Positions 27,167 to 33,665 of a stretch of 49,593 bases of DNA are shown piece after piece. This stretch comes from a virus. The DNA lies in the IMG/VR virus record IMGVR_UViG_3300042731_003675, positions 1-49,593 of that record. The stretch is one strand, 5' to 3'. The notes under the pieces were generated by a model, which did not search any database, was not told the DNA's origin, and was given only the letters and a program-made list of their open reading frames with translations. Positions within the stretch are counted from its first letter, which is position 1, and each line of letters begins with the position of its first letter. A program made the position numbers and the translations under genes.

Positions 27167-27241
27167 ATGTCACTAAAAATACTTTTATTAACTGTACTGG
27201 TTGAGGTTTTAGTTTTTATTTACTTTAAAACTCGGAGGTAA
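27167..27241 (+). CDS. 24-residue single-span membrane peptide
   Basis: The product is MSLKILLLTVLVEVLVFIYF followed by KTRR: one hydrophobic span with a positive tail, expected N-out/C-in. Its last two Arg codons (CGG AGG) form the Shine-Dalgarno site of the next gene, so the reading frame and the next start are locked together. It begins 5 nt after the upstream stop. The role is unknown; it may be a membrane-acting phage micropeptide or simply a leader that tunes the next gene. Confidence 0.5.
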   Translation: MSLKILLLTVLVEVLVFIYFKTRR

Positions 27242-27243
27242 TT

Positions 27244-27510
27244 ATGTCATATACTAAAGGACCGTGGATGATAAAACATTATGATGATATTTTCATTGAG
27301 CCTAAAATCTGTGAAATCCCCGCAAACGGTTGTTATTCATACGACAACTGGTTAGATAATGCCCGTTTAATATCAGCTGCCCCTGATTTATTAGAAGCGT
27401 GTAAAGAGGTTCGATTCCTTGTTAATTCCATCCCAACTTTTAATGAGTTTAAAGATGAACCTTGGTTTAAAAGATTAAACGATGCTATCAACAAAGCAAC
27501 GGAGGTATAA
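27244..27510 (+). CDS. Conserved phage protein with TKGPW / NARLISAAPDLL motif
   Basis: The 88-residue protein begins S-Y-T-K-G-P-W and contains D-N-A-R-L-I-S-A-A-P-D-L-L-E-A-C-K-E near residues 37-54. These are two hallmark motifs of a small family widespread in phages. The family role is not established to my knowledge. It has an excellent GGAGG site shared with the end of the membrane peptide upstream. Confidence 0.8.
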   Translation: MSYTKGPWMIKHYDDIFIEPKICEIPANGCYSYDNWLDNARLISAAPDLLEACKEVRFLVNSIPTFNEFKDEPWFKRLNDAINKATEV

Positions 27511-27515
27511 ACCAT

Positions 27516-27779
27516 ATGAAACATTTAACACAAATAACAACCCAAAATGGTATAATTGTTGACCTTCCAGATGCAACAATGTTGCAGGTCAAAAAAGCAT
27601 GTGAAGAACTTAAAAAATCAGGGCATCCACGTCCCTATACTATTAAGACAGGATATCCGGCTTATTGCCCTTATTGCACCCAGGAATACGGTGAAAGTCC
27701 TGTTTCAGGGCTTAGAGACTACCCTAATAACTCTGTAACGTGTGTTCATCATGCTAAAAGTATGAAAGAACATTTTTAA
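27516..27779 (+). CDS. Hypothetical protein with zinc-knuckle
   Basis: The product is 87 residues: an N-terminal strand-helix region (G-I-I-V-D-L-P-D-A-T-M-L-Q-V), then CPYCTQEYG near residue 50 and C-V-H-H near residue 77, together a likely C2-CH zinc site. It lies 5 nt after the preceding gene. Function unknown; a nucleic-acid-binding role is plausible. Confidence 0.7.
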   Translation: MKHLTQITTQNGIIVDLPDATMLQVKKACEELKKSGHPRPYTIKTGYPAYCPYCTQEYGESPVSGLRDYPNNSVTCVHHAKSMKEHF

Positions 27780-27808
27780 TACACATTAACCCTTTGGAGG
27801 TAAATATT

Positions 27809-28000
27809 ATGAGAAATACACTATTTTCAAAAACAAATGAACTTTTTCTGGCATCATGCAAACTAGCCAATGTTCCACCAACTACACGACAGGCATCAAA
27901 ATACAGGATGCATAAAGGAATAGTCTTTAAAAGTGTTCCTAAACTGAAAGCAATGCCACTTGCCAATCAGGCTATTATTAATAGAACTTTCCCATCTTAA
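27809..28000 (+). CDS. Small basic hypothetical protein, last gene of the plus block
   Basis: This 63-codon start is chosen because TTTGGAGG lies about 9 nt upstream. An in-frame ATG five codons earlier overlaps that site. The product is basic and lacks Trp and acidic clusters (N-V-P-P-T-T-R-Q-A-S-K-Y-R-M-H-K-G-I-V-F-K). A ribosomal or nucleic-acid contact is possible; no family is recognised. The terminator follows directly at its stop. Confidence 0.65.
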   Translation: MRNTLFSKTNELFLASCKLANVPPTTRQASKYRMHKGIVFKSVPKLKAMPLANQAIINRTFPS

Positions 28001-28037
28001 AATAAAAAACCCGCTTTCCGGCAAGAAGGCGGGTTTA
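28001..28037. terminator. Bidirectional terminator between converging genes
   Basis: AAACCCGC (28007..28014) pairs with GCGGGTTT (28029..28036) around a 14-nt loop. On the minus strand the hairpin is followed by TTTTTTATT, a strong U tract. On the plus strand the tract is only GGGTTTAT. It lies between the plus gene ending at 28000 and the minus gene ending at 28071, so it can serve both. Confidence 0.8.
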
Positions 28038-28070
28038 TGGTGTTCAAGGGTGTTAGAGTATTCATTTTTT

Positions 28071-28682
28071 CTAACCAAAGACCGCATTAATATTGTCAAT
28101 GAATCGCTCATGGTCAACCCATTCTTTATCTATTTGCTCTCTTGTTTTACTTTCAACATTAAATAACTGTGCTTCCCAGGCTCCCCTATCCAATAATCTA
28201 GGTATCTTGTCAGGGTATTCATATTCAGGTTTATCTTTATTAATAACCCTTGCATTTTTTCTCAATTTATAACAAGGTTTTCTATTCAGTTTATATTTAA
28301 GATTAAATTGATTTACATGAAAATCTAACCAATCAATTATATTTTGATCCATTACAAACCATTCACCTTGCACCCTAAATCTTTCAAATTTTTCATGTAA
28401 ACTTTTTTCTAAGTTACGTTCCATCCCCTTTGGAACTTTAATTTTATATCTAAGTAATAATTCAAAAGGACATCCTGTCTGTAATCCCTTCAACCTTAAA
28501 TCAACATCAACAGCAATACCTATTTTTACCCTATTAAGAGATTTATCATCACTTGGAACATTGGTTACAATAAAATAAATAAAAGTATATTCTTTTATAG
28601 TCCTTGGATCATAAAGAAACCTATCAATATCTTTTGCAATAATATCTTCAACCACTGGTGCTATTAACCCTTGTTTAATCAT
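28071..28682 (-). CDS. GIY-YIG-like / T5orf172-domain protein
   Basis: The product is 203 residues. Residues of about 34-115 contain Y-F-I-V-T, then K-I-G-I-A-V-D-V-D-L-R-L-K-G-L-Q-T-G, L-H-E-K-F and G-E-W-F. This is the signature of the T5orf172 branch of the GIY-YIG nuclease fold (also Mug113-like). The C-terminal 80 residues are basic and probably bind DNA. It may be a homing-type or recombination nuclease. The start overlaps the upstream gene by 8 nt. Confidence 0.8.
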   Translation of the reverse strand: MIKQGLIAPVVEDIIAKDIDRFLYDPRTIKEYTFIYFIVTNVPSDDKSLNRVKIGIAVDVDLRLKGLQTGCPFELLLRYKIKVPKGMERNLEKSLHEKFERFRVQGEWFVMDQNIIDWLDFHVNQFNLKYKLNRKPCYKLRKNARVINKDKPEYEYPDKIPRLLDRGAWEAQLFNVESKTREQIDKEWVDHERFIDNINAVFG

Positions 28683-28932
28683 TCCAATACTCCCATCTTT
28701 TATCAGAATCTTTAATTGGTTTTGGTATATGTTGATTTTTTAACGGCTTAGGATCACTTGGGGCGTGATATAAATTAAGTTTACTTTGTCGGATGAGCCA
28801 TTGAAATTTTAAATGAAGATTATAGTCGGCCTGGATTTCGGATTGCATTAAATAATAATCCCAACCACTTACACCTTCATGGTTCACAGATTTTAGACGT
28901 TTTTCTTTGCGTTGCTTAGAAAACTTACTCAA
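28675..28932 (-). CDS. Hypothetical basic protein, first gene after the 28998 promoter
   Basis: The product is 85 residues: basic N-terminus (S-K-F-S-K-Q-R-K-E-K-R-L-K), an aromatic middle (G-W-D-Y-Y-L-M-Q) and a Pro/Lys/Asp tail. It has no recognised domain. It is the leader gene of a two-gene unit with the T5orf172-domain protein, behind a clear promoter at 28998..29026. Confidence 0.65.
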   Translation of the reverse strand: MSKFSKQRKEKRLKSVNHEGVSGWDYYLMQSEIQADYNLHLKFQWLIRQSKLNLYHAPSDPKPLKNQHIPKPIKDSDKRWEYWND

Positions 28933-28997
28933 TATTCATCCTTATCTAGAGAGATTTTTCTATTCGGATTCTAATTAGTACAATTAAAAACATGGGC

Positions 28998-29026
28998 ATT
29001 ATAAACGAAAACATATTAAATTGCAA
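28998..29026 (-). promoter_or_regulatory. Promoter of the shared CTTGCAATTT class (P1)
   Basis: On the minus strand TTGCAA (29021..29026) lies 17 nt before a perfect TATAAT (28998..29003). The -35 is embedded in TACTTGCAATTT, and CTTGCAATTT recurs at three other promoters in the genome. It drives the genes starting at 28932. The adjacent A/T-rich 28933..28997 holds nothing else I can see. Confidence 0.75.
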
Positions 29027-29053
29027 GTATTATTTTTAATTTGGGTTCATTTT

Positions 29054-29212
29054 TTACCACTTTAATTTATTATAATATTTAACAAACCAATATGCAAACA
29101 ATGCAAAACCAGATAAAACAGTCAAAGTAAAAAATAATAGATTAATTAAAATACCTAAACATATACTAGTTGCTATTACGCCTCCTAATAAAGGTAAGAT
29201 TATATCTCTCAT
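29054..29212 (-). CDS. 52-residue two-span membrane protein
   Basis: The sequence has two hydrophobic spans, L-P-L-L-G-G-V-I-A-T-S-I-C-L-G-I-L and L-L-F-F-T-L-T-V-L-S-G-F-A-L-F, with a short turn between and a basic tail (K-Y-Y-N-K-L-K-W). GGAGGGATAAA precedes the ATG and comes from the end of the upstream gene. It has the size and topology of a small holin- or superinfection-type protein, but its early-block location argues against lysis. Function unknown. Confidence 0.7.
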   Translation of the reverse strand: MRDIILPLLGGVIATSICLGILINLLFFTLTVLSGFALFAYWFVKYYNKLKW

Positions 29213-29213
29213 T

Positions 29214-29483
29214 TTATCCCTCCATTATCTCATTGGTATATTCCCTAACAAAGTGCATAATCATAGCAACTTTCTGTTGAATTTTATTCTTAAATATATT
29301 TTTATCAATACTTATATCTAAAATACTTCTATTTTCGTCCCACCTATCTTGATAATATTCAATTGCTCTTTTATCTAAAGTTAATATTTCTTCTGCTGTG
29401 TCACCCTCTCCAAATTTTTCAATAAAATCCGCTCTGACAAACATTTTAATTAAATTTACCTGGAGTTTCTCTTCTGGGCTCAT
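29214..29483 (-). CDS. Hypothetical helical protein
   Basis: The 89-residue product is amphipathic and helical throughout, with S-P-E-E-K-L-Q-V-N-L-I-K-M-F at the N-terminus and Q-Q-K-V-A-M-I-M-H-F-V-R-E-Y near the end. It has no Cys and no membrane span. Its last codons, GAG GGA TAA, supply the ribosome-binding site of the next gene, as also occurs at 32129. The family is not recognised. Confidence 0.65.
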   Translation of the reverse strand: MSPEEKLQVNLIKMFVRADFIEKFGEGDTAEEILTLDKRAIEYYQDRWDENRSILDISIDKNIFKNKIQQKVAMIMHFVREYTNEIMEG

Positions 29484-29484
29484 T

Positions 29485-29778
29485 TTATCCCTCCGTTATT
29501 TCTTTATGGCATTCTTCACATAATACTTCCATATCATCCTGGTTTAGCAGTTCTGCCCTTATTATTTCGTATATTTTAGACCATAACAGTATATTACTTT
29601 TATGGTGTACCTCAACCTTTACCTCTTTTCCTTTGGCCTTGCTCTGCTTTATTCCACATTTAGCGCATGAATAATTATGGGCTTTTAGGACTGCTGCCCG
29701 TTCCCTTGAGCGCAAAAATAATTGCCGTAATGCTGATTTTATTTTACTGTTTGGTGTATATGGTAGTTTTTTACCCAT
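29485..29778 (-). CDS. HNH endonuclease
   Basis: The 97-residue start (M-G-K-K-L-P-Y-T-P-N) is preferred, because an ATG ten codons earlier lies inside the gene upstream while AAAGGAATAG precedes this one. The motif order fits HNH: C-A-K-C-G near residue 38, V-E-V-H-H-K near 60, and V-L-C-E-E-C-H-K near the C-terminus, giving two Cys pairs for zinc and the catalytic His-His. It is probably a nicking or homing-type enzyme; a packaging-associated HNH is less likely because it is far from terL. Confidence 0.8.
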   Translation of the reverse strand: MGKKLPYTPNSKIKSALRQLFLRSRERAAVLKAHNYSCAKCGIKQSKAKGKEVKVEVHHKSNILLWSKIYEIIRAELLNQDDMEVLCEECHKEITEG

Positions 29779-29788
29779 ATCTATTCCT

Positions 29789-29974
29789 TTATTCCTCCCC
29801 ATTACGAGTGTTAAGTGCCTTTATCAAGTCTTCTTCGCTTTTAAATTTGATATTAAGTCCTTCATGCAAAATACAGTTTTCTTCTTCGCAAAATACAAAC
29901 CAGTATCCGTCACTATGCCAACGGGATTTTAATTTATTTTTACAAAACGGACAAGGTTTTAATTGTGTTTTCAT
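29789..29974 (-). CDS. Lar-like restriction alleviation protein
   Basis: The 61-residue protein begins L-K-P-C-P-F-C-K-N-K-L and ends A-L-N-T-R-N-G, with C-E-E-E-N-C in the middle. The C-P-F-C...W/L-N-T-R frame is that of the Lar / Rac-type restriction alleviation family, which modulates type I restriction-modification in enterobacteria. In phages the family is common and its role is mostly untested. Here the W-N-T-R motif is A-L-N-T-R. Translation of the HNH gene begins just after it. Confidence 0.72.
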   Translation of the reverse strand: MKTQLKPCPFCKNKLKSRWHSDGYWFVFCEEENCILHEGLNIKFKSEEDLIKALNTRNGEE

Positions 29975-29976
29975 AT

Positions 29977-30732
29977 CTATTCCTTTATCTTCTTAAACTC
30001 GTCTCCAAAGTGTTTATGGAAGTCAGAAGCGGGAATTTTAAAAACACCCTCAACACTTAAAGGTCTGCAACCTGGATTTAATCCACCTTTATTATTTAAC
30101 CCTACTAAATATTCGCCCCATGAATTAAGTTTAAAAGTATTACCTATAAAACTCTCAAACTCATCCCCCACGCTATAAAACTCTTCTTCTACTTTCTTAA
30201 TAAAGCATCGGTCTATAAGCCATCGGATTAAATTGTGTTTTCTAGCTACTGATATTAAATCCTGCGGAGATATATATTCATGTAATCCATAATTCATATC
30301 AATCCAATCTTTACAAGCATTACCAAAATCCTCTCTACAGGGTTGTTTAGCTGCCATACCAGCCATAGTTATATTATTAAATATTACCTTGTATTCCATT
30401 TTTACCTCCGGGTTAAAATGTTTGTAAGTGCAATAAATCTTTTGGTTTTTTTTGTCGTGTCCGTAGCAGTATTTACAATTATTCTCTCCTCCCATATCAC
30501 CACAAAAAGCCATCCCTAATATTATTGGAATATCACTCAATAAAATATTTAATTTATGTGGACACTTTGTTTCATATTTTTTATATTCTATCTCTTCACA
30601 GGGTATGCACTTTGCTGGGGTGCTTCCTGTATTACAGTTAGTAACCCGATCACATACTGAAAAATGTTCATGCGGTTCCTTATGTGGACAATAATATCCA
30701 CACTCCCTTGCTTTATCACATATATTTTTCAT
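29977..30732 (-). CDS. Cysteine-rich hypothetical protein
   Basis: The product is 251 residues. The first 115 residues hold about 14 Cys in spaced pairs (C-D-K-A-R-E-C, C-P-H-K, C-I-P-C-E-E, C-K-Y-C-Y-G), suggesting several zinc sites or disulfide-like knuckles. The C-terminal half is an ordinary globular sequence ending near H-K-H-F-G-D-E-F. I do not recognise the family. Its start overlaps the small HTH gene upstream by 17 nt. Confidence 0.65.
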   Translation of the reverse strand: MKNICDKARECGYYCPHKEPHEHFSVCDRVTNCNTGSTPAKCIPCEEIEYKKYETKCPHKLNILLSDIPIILGMAFCGDMGGENNCKYCYGHDKKNQKIYCTYKHFNPEVKMEYKVIFNNITMAGMAAKQPCREDFGNACKDWIDMNYGLHEYISPQDLISVARKHNLIRWLIDRCFIKKVEEEFYSVGDEFESFIGNTFKLNSWGEYLVGLNNKGGLNPGCRPLSVEGVFKIPASDFHKHFGDEFKKIKE

Positions 30733-30886
30733 TTTCTGCCTCCGTCTTCTTATAGGTATCCCTCAATTGTTTCAGAGTCTTCCAGTCAAGGCCGGTACGA
30801 TCCCGGATGACTTTGTTTGTGTGCCCTTCTTTAATCATTCGTTCTGCCGTTTCTTTAAGTCTTGCCACTTCTTCTCTTCTTCTCAT
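30716..30886 (-). CDS. 56-residue helix-turn-helix-like protein
   Basis: The basic protein contains E-R-M-I-K-E-G-H-T-N-K-V-I-R-D-R-T-G-L, then D-W-K-T-L-K-Q-L-R. This is a helix-turn-helix pattern of the kind found in resolvase or small phage regulators (recurring I-x-x-x-T-G-x-x-x-x-T-I/L). GGAGG precedes the ATG by 5 nt. It overlaps the following Cys-rich gene by 17 nt. It may regulate the early block. Confidence 0.68.
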   Translation of the reverse strand: MRRREEVARLKETAERMIKEGHTNKVIRDRTGLDWKTLKQLRDTYKKTEAENEKYM

Positions 30887-30888
30887 GT

Positions 30889-31335
30889 CTACCTCCTTAT
30901 ATCTATGTGAATTAATTTTGATAATATCTGTATTACCTCATCCATGTCACAGCAAATATAATCAAAAACTTTTACCATTAACTCAGGTTCCCCATTTTCT
31001 AAAAGTAAAATAGTTTTCTTATTTTGCCCAGCAGCCCAACCCATCTCAATTGATGCAGACCTTCCGAAAGGCTGAACACCTACAAAAACTTCAGCCCATA
31101 TCATAGCCATAAAATCAGAAATAAATCCTTCATTTGCTATTGGATGATCAAGACAATCTCTATATTTTTTAGGCGTCCATTCCTGCCAATCAGGATCAAT
31201 ATCAGACCAATGGAATCCCTTATCACCTTCTTTTGGGTTTTTGAAATCATAAACCTTATGCCCTTCATCTCTTAATCTTTTTACTACTTCCGGTTGGATG
31301 TTATTTCTCCAACTGCTTGCTACATATATTTTCAT
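30889..31335 (-). CDS. Nucleoside 2-deoxyribosyltransferase-like enzyme
   Basis: The product is 148 residues. It opens K-I-Y-V-A-S-S-W-R-N and contains G-H-K-V-Y-D-F-K, F-H-W-S-D-I-D, W-A-E-V-F-V-G-V-Q-P-F-G-R-S-A-S-I-E-M-G and G-Q-N-K-K-T-I-L-L-L. These are the motifs of the nucleoside 2-deoxyribosyltransferase-like fold, with the catalytic Glu in R-S-A-S-I-E-M-G. It probably works in nucleotide or base metabolism, or as a nucleotide-sensing protein. It is commonly found in phage early regions. Confidence 0.82.
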   Translation of the reverse strand: MKIYVASSWRNNIQPEVVKRLRDEGHKVYDFKNPKEGDKGFHWSDIDPDWQEWTPKKYRDCLDHPIANEGFISDFMAMIWAEVFVGVQPFGRSASIEMGWAAGQNKKTILLLENGEPELMVKVFDYICCDMDEVIQILSKLIHIDIRR

Positions 31336-31356
31336 ATCTTCTTCCTTGTATCCATG

Positions 31357-31686
31357 TTAAAATCGGTTGTTTCCTTCTAAAATTCTAAAAAACTCTATCC
31401 CCTCTTCCGTTAATTCTTCAAGTATGTTTTCCCGGATATCCGGATGGTACCAACCTAATAGACTGAGATAATTATGCATGTGTGATTTAAATATTTTTCT
31501 CAAGTGGCCGGGTATTATTATATCTGGCATATCTACCTCTGAAGTATTCTTAATAACCTCCTCAAGCTCTTTAGCACATGTATAAAAACTGTAACCAGCT
31601 ACATATTCACCATGATGATTGTAACTTGTTGCAGCATCACGCCAACTATTTACTAATTTTTTTAAACTCTTAATAGTTTCTTTCAC
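31357..31686 (-). CDS. Hypothetical protein with CAKELEEVI motif
   Basis: The 109-residue product has a GTG start with AAGGAG 6 nt upstream. The N-terminal half, W-R-D-A-A-T-S-Y followed by A-G-Y-S-F-Y-T-C-A-K-E-L-E-E-V-I, resembles short phage proteins with the same Cys-Ala-x-Glu-Leu helix. No catalytic residues stand out. The upstream interval holds the nested hairpin at 31721..31767. Confidence 0.65.
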   Translation of the reverse strand: MKETIKSLKKLVNSWRDAATSYNHHGEYVAGYSFYTCAKELEEVIKNTSEVDMPDIIIPGHLRKIFKSHMHNYLSLLGWYHPDIRENILEELTEEGIEFFRILEGNNRF

Positions 31687-31720
31687 GGTAGTCTCCTTAT
31701 ACCTAGGTTAATATCAGTTA

Positions 31721-31767
31721 ATGGCGCGGGGGAGTTCTCTATTCTCCCCCTGGTTGTTGTGCGCCAT
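31721..31767. other. Nested inverted repeat (RNA or DNA hairpin)
   Basis: ATGGCGC (31721..31727) pairs with GCGCCAT (31761..31767), and just inside it GGGGGAG (31728..31734) pairs with CTCCCCC (31744..31750). That makes fourteen GC-rich pairs in an otherwise AT-rich genome, interrupted on one side by 10 nt. There is no T run on either side, so it is not a plain terminator. It lies in the 132-nt gap 31687..31818. The rest of that gap shows no convincing gene. Confidence 0.6.
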
Positions 31768-31818
31768 ATATCAAAGCCATGCCACCAGGGATAGCCTCCT
31801 TTCGTTAGTTTTCATGGC

Positions 31819-32127
31819 CTAGATATCTTTTTTAGTTGCAGAAAATTCGGGCACAGATTGCACATCAATATAATATTTCTCCCATTCCGTATCCCCTGCT
31901 TTTTTTACCCACAGTTCCATCTCTTCAGGATAATCCCATTCACTGAAATACCTATCAGCACAAAATAAAACTGCTCCTTCAGAATTATAAGCATATCCTT
32001 TATAGTGATCTTCAGGATCATCAGGGTCATTCCAGTCCGGTGATATAACTATCCACTCAGGATCACATTTATGGTTATCTTTAAAATCATAAACTCCACA
32101 CTTTTCACAAAAATTATAATTGCCCAT
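31819..32127 (-). CDS. Hypothetical acidic protein with zinc knuckle
   Basis: The 102-residue start (MGNYNFCEKCG) is chosen over an earlier ATG because GGAGGGATAAA lies directly before it. C-E-K-C...H-K-C near residues 7-23 form a possible zinc site. The remainder is very acidic and Trp/Tyr-rich (W-N-D-P-D-D-P-E-D-H-Y-K-G-Y), which may mimic DNA. No family is recognised. Confidence 0.65.
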   Translation of the reverse strand: MGNYNFCEKCGVYDFKDNHKCDPEWIVISPDWNDPDDPEDHYKGYAYNSEGAVLFCADRYFSEWDYPEEMELWVKKAGDTEWEKYYIDVQSVPEFSATKKDI

Positions 32128-32128
32128 T

Positions 32129-32470
32129 TTATCCCTCCATCCAGCCTGCTTTTTCTTTGGTTTTGACATAATGTTGTAAATCTTTAAACCTTTGGCGCCT
32201 TTCCTCTATAGGTAAATCTGATGTAAAATTAACTTCTTTAAGACTGTCTTCCCGCCTGAGAGGAATATGCTTTTTAAATACTCCAGGTGTGGGAAACCTA
32301 TCAATTCCGGCTTCCATGTAAGCAAAAGTTGCCTCTATTATACTTGAATCAGGATAAGCCTTTAAAATCCTATAGTAATCATCTATAACCTTATCTGTTA
32401 TTGTTTTCTTCCAGTGCCCGCTCAAACGGATCAACGCACTCTCTATCATCTTCCGTGATGTCAAGTTCAT
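32129..32470 (-). CDS. Replication protein, helicase-loader-like (overlapping gene)
   Basis: The product is 113 residues. I-E-S-A-L-I-R-L-S-G-H-W, then D-D-Y-Y-R-I-L-K-A-Y and G-I-D-R-F-P-T-P-G-V-F-K-K, follow the layout of small phage helicase loader / replisome-organiser proteins (a helical domain ending in F-P-T-P-x-x-F). It overlaps the preceding replication gene by up to 80 nt in another frame. A start at Met8 would reduce this to 59 nt. It probably recruits the host helicase, which is inferred from pattern and neighbour. Confidence 0.55.
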   Translation of the reverse strand: MNLTSRKMIESALIRLSGHWKKTITDKVIDDYYRILKAYPDSSIIEATFAYMEAGIDRFPTPGVFKKHIPLRREDSLKEVNFTSDLPIEERRQRFKDLQHYVKTKEKAGWMEG

Positions 32471-32705
32471 CCTCCCATCTAAAGTGTTTTATCCATCTTT
32501 CCACATGAGGAAAGTTAGGCTGCCAGTGTCCACGCTCTTCCATGTACTGCTTATATTCTATCTGATCTTGCAGTATAGTTTCAAGCTCATAAAGATGTGG
32601 CATGTTTTTTTTATGGCGTTTCCACTGATCAAAGGCTTTCTTTTTGCTTCCCTTTATAGGCCATTGACATAGTTTCCAGAATATTTCAAATTCTTCTGAG
32701 TACAT
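32391..32705 (-). CDS. Free-standing C-terminal module of a phage replication (O-like) protein
   Basis: The product is 104 residues. F-E-I-F-W-K-L...K-K-K-A-F-D-Q-W-K-R, then L-Y-E-L-E-T-I-L, Q-P-N-F-P-H-V-E-R-W-I and F-R-W-E-D-E, reproduce the C-terminal module seen after a winged-helix domain in O-like/DnaD-like replication proteins. Here the DNA-binding winged helix is absent and the module stands alone. It overlaps the helicase-loader-like gene. No DNA polymerase or helicase is encoded nearby, so host enzymes are presumably recruited. Confidence 0.65.
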   Translation of the reverse strand: MYSEEFEIFWKLCQWPIKGSKKKAFDQWKRHKKNMPHLYELETILQDQIEYKQYMEERGHWQPNFPHVERWIKHFRWEDELDITEDDRECVDPFERALEENNNR

Positions 32706-32733
32706 AATCTCTCCATGAGAAATTAGATTTTAT

Positions 32734-32919
32734 TTATTCATTACCCCAAACAGGTTTTAAATTAACCGCAATACTGTCTCCACAATTAGTGCATATTAAA
32801 AACTTAAAAACTGGATTATCGCCCTCTGAAGTCTCAATATAAAAAGTATTACAATCACAGTTAGCACACAAAGCGTGGGGAAATCCTAGTTGATTACCTT
32901 TTATGTCATAAACTTTCAT
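32734..32919 (-). CDS. 61-residue zinc-ribbon protein
   Basis: C-A-N-C-D-C-N-T-F-Y near residue 18 and C-T-N-C-G-D near residue 43 form a complete four-Cys ribbon with strands between them. It is the first gene of the replication group and starts just downstream of a divergent perfect-consensus promoter (32931). A DNA- or protein-binding accessory role is likely. Confidence 0.75.
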   Translation of the reverse strand: MKVYDIKGNQLGFPHALCANCDCNTFYIETSEGDNPVFKFLICTNCGDSIAVNLKPVWGNE

Positions 32920-32930
32920 AATTTACCCCC

Positions 32931-32959
32931 TTGACAAATTAAATGTTTAGTTATATAAT
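32931..32959 (+). promoter_or_regulatory. Perfect-consensus sigma-70 promoter for a small RNA
   Basis: TTGACA (32931..32936), a 17-nt spacer, and TATAAT (32954..32959) match the consensus at all 12 positions, on the plus strand, while both flanking genes are on the minus strand. Position +1 should fall near 32966, exactly where the 5' arm of an RNA hairpin begins. Confidence 0.9.
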
Positions 32960-32966
32960 CCTTCCC

Positions 32967-33060
32967 GCTATGAACATTTATTCTTGCAGGCCTTAACTTT
33001 TATAATTAACCCTAGAGGGAACATACTGTAAGAATGTTCATAGCACCTCCGGGGTTTTTT
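32967..33060 (+). ncRNA. Candidate 94-nt hairpin small RNA with anti-Shine-Dalgarno tail
   Basis: The 5' arm GCTATGAACAT (32967..32977) pairs perfectly with ATGTTCATAGC (33034..33044). After a 4-nt bulge, TCTTGCAG (32982..32989) pairs with CTGTAAGA (33026..33033) with one G-U. The stem is followed by ACCTCCGGGG and a run of six T ending at 33060. The tail contains ACCUCC, complementary to GGAGGU ribosome-binding sites. The antisense strand in the right arm contains GGAGG and a 9-codon frame (MNILTVCSL, 33012..33041). Promoter, stem and T tract together indicate an independent RNA. The rest of the gap, 33061..33374, shows no convincing gene. Confidence 0.65.
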
Positions 33061-33374
33061 ATTTGATATCGCCTTGAGACGGGCGCATCTATACAGGTAA
33101 AAGGCTGTAATAGATGATAAACAGGTTTATGTAGCATGGTTTTGATTGGCCTTGGTTGTACCTTAAACAAGCCGGCCTTGAGATTATCAATAAAAGATAA
33201 TCGCTCTAAGTCTATCTTGATATGAGCAGATTGGGTTTCTCGGAATTTTCCCTTAAGACATCGAAAGATTCTTAACAAAATATTCACCTGATAAAATATC
33301 ATAACTCTCACCTTTTAAAAACATTCTTTTCTTCAGGGGCTACTAAGGTCTCAAAAGACTGCTATGTTTTAAGT

Positions 33375-33662
33375 TTATTGTTTAGCTATCGGCTTAATAG
33401 AATTAATAACAGCTTTAATGGATTTACTTACTTCCGGTGCTTCCTTTTGTATATCAGCTAGCCCTTCCCCGGTTAACTCTACTGTAGCCGATGGAATAAG
33501 GGCTTGTATAGCTCTTTCTGCTGCTGTTCTCATTACTTCACCTACTGTTCCAGAACCAAAAGGCTTACTGAATAAAGGACGATCCTCATCACATTGGCAC
33601 TGGATTTTCTTAGCTCTCTTGGGTGGTATATTTACCGTTAAATATGATTGATATTTTTTCAT
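33375..33662 (-). CDS. Hypothetical protein
   Basis: The product is 95 residues: basic N-terminus (K-K-Y-Q-S-Y-L-T-V-N-I-P-P-K-R-A-K-K) with C-Q-C-D, a G-S-G-T-V-G-E-V turn and a helical Ala/Glu/Ile-rich C-terminus. No family is recognised. It is preceded by AAGGAATAAACT, the kind of leader shared by several genes of this block (also at 33815, 29778 and 29974). Confidence 0.65.
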   Translation of the reverse strand: MKKYQSYLTVNIPPKRAKKIQCQCDEDRPLFSKPFGSGTVGEVMRTAAERAIQALIPSATVELTGEGLADIQKEAPEVSKSIKAVINSIKPIAKQ

Positions 33663-33665
33663 AGT

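Noticed and set aside
31768-31818. Very short minus-strand frames of 13-17 codons beside the nested hairpin
   Set aside because: None has a ribosome-binding site at a usable distance, and they are too short to support.
32129-32470. Start of the helicase-loader-like gene placed only after the overlap
   Set aside because: The sequence within the overlap (I-E-S-A-L-I-R-L-S-G-H-W) looks like a genuine domain start, and no ATG with a ribosome-binding site was found just after the overlap.
33012-33311. A 99-codon minus-strand frame ending in MNILTVCSL, reminiscent of the start of a cytosine DNA methyltransferase
   Set aside because: The upstream part has no domain features. Only nine codons match, and a stop follows where the conserved F-S-G motif would come. 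It overlaps the small-RNA locus, so it is treated as chance or at most a tiny remnant.
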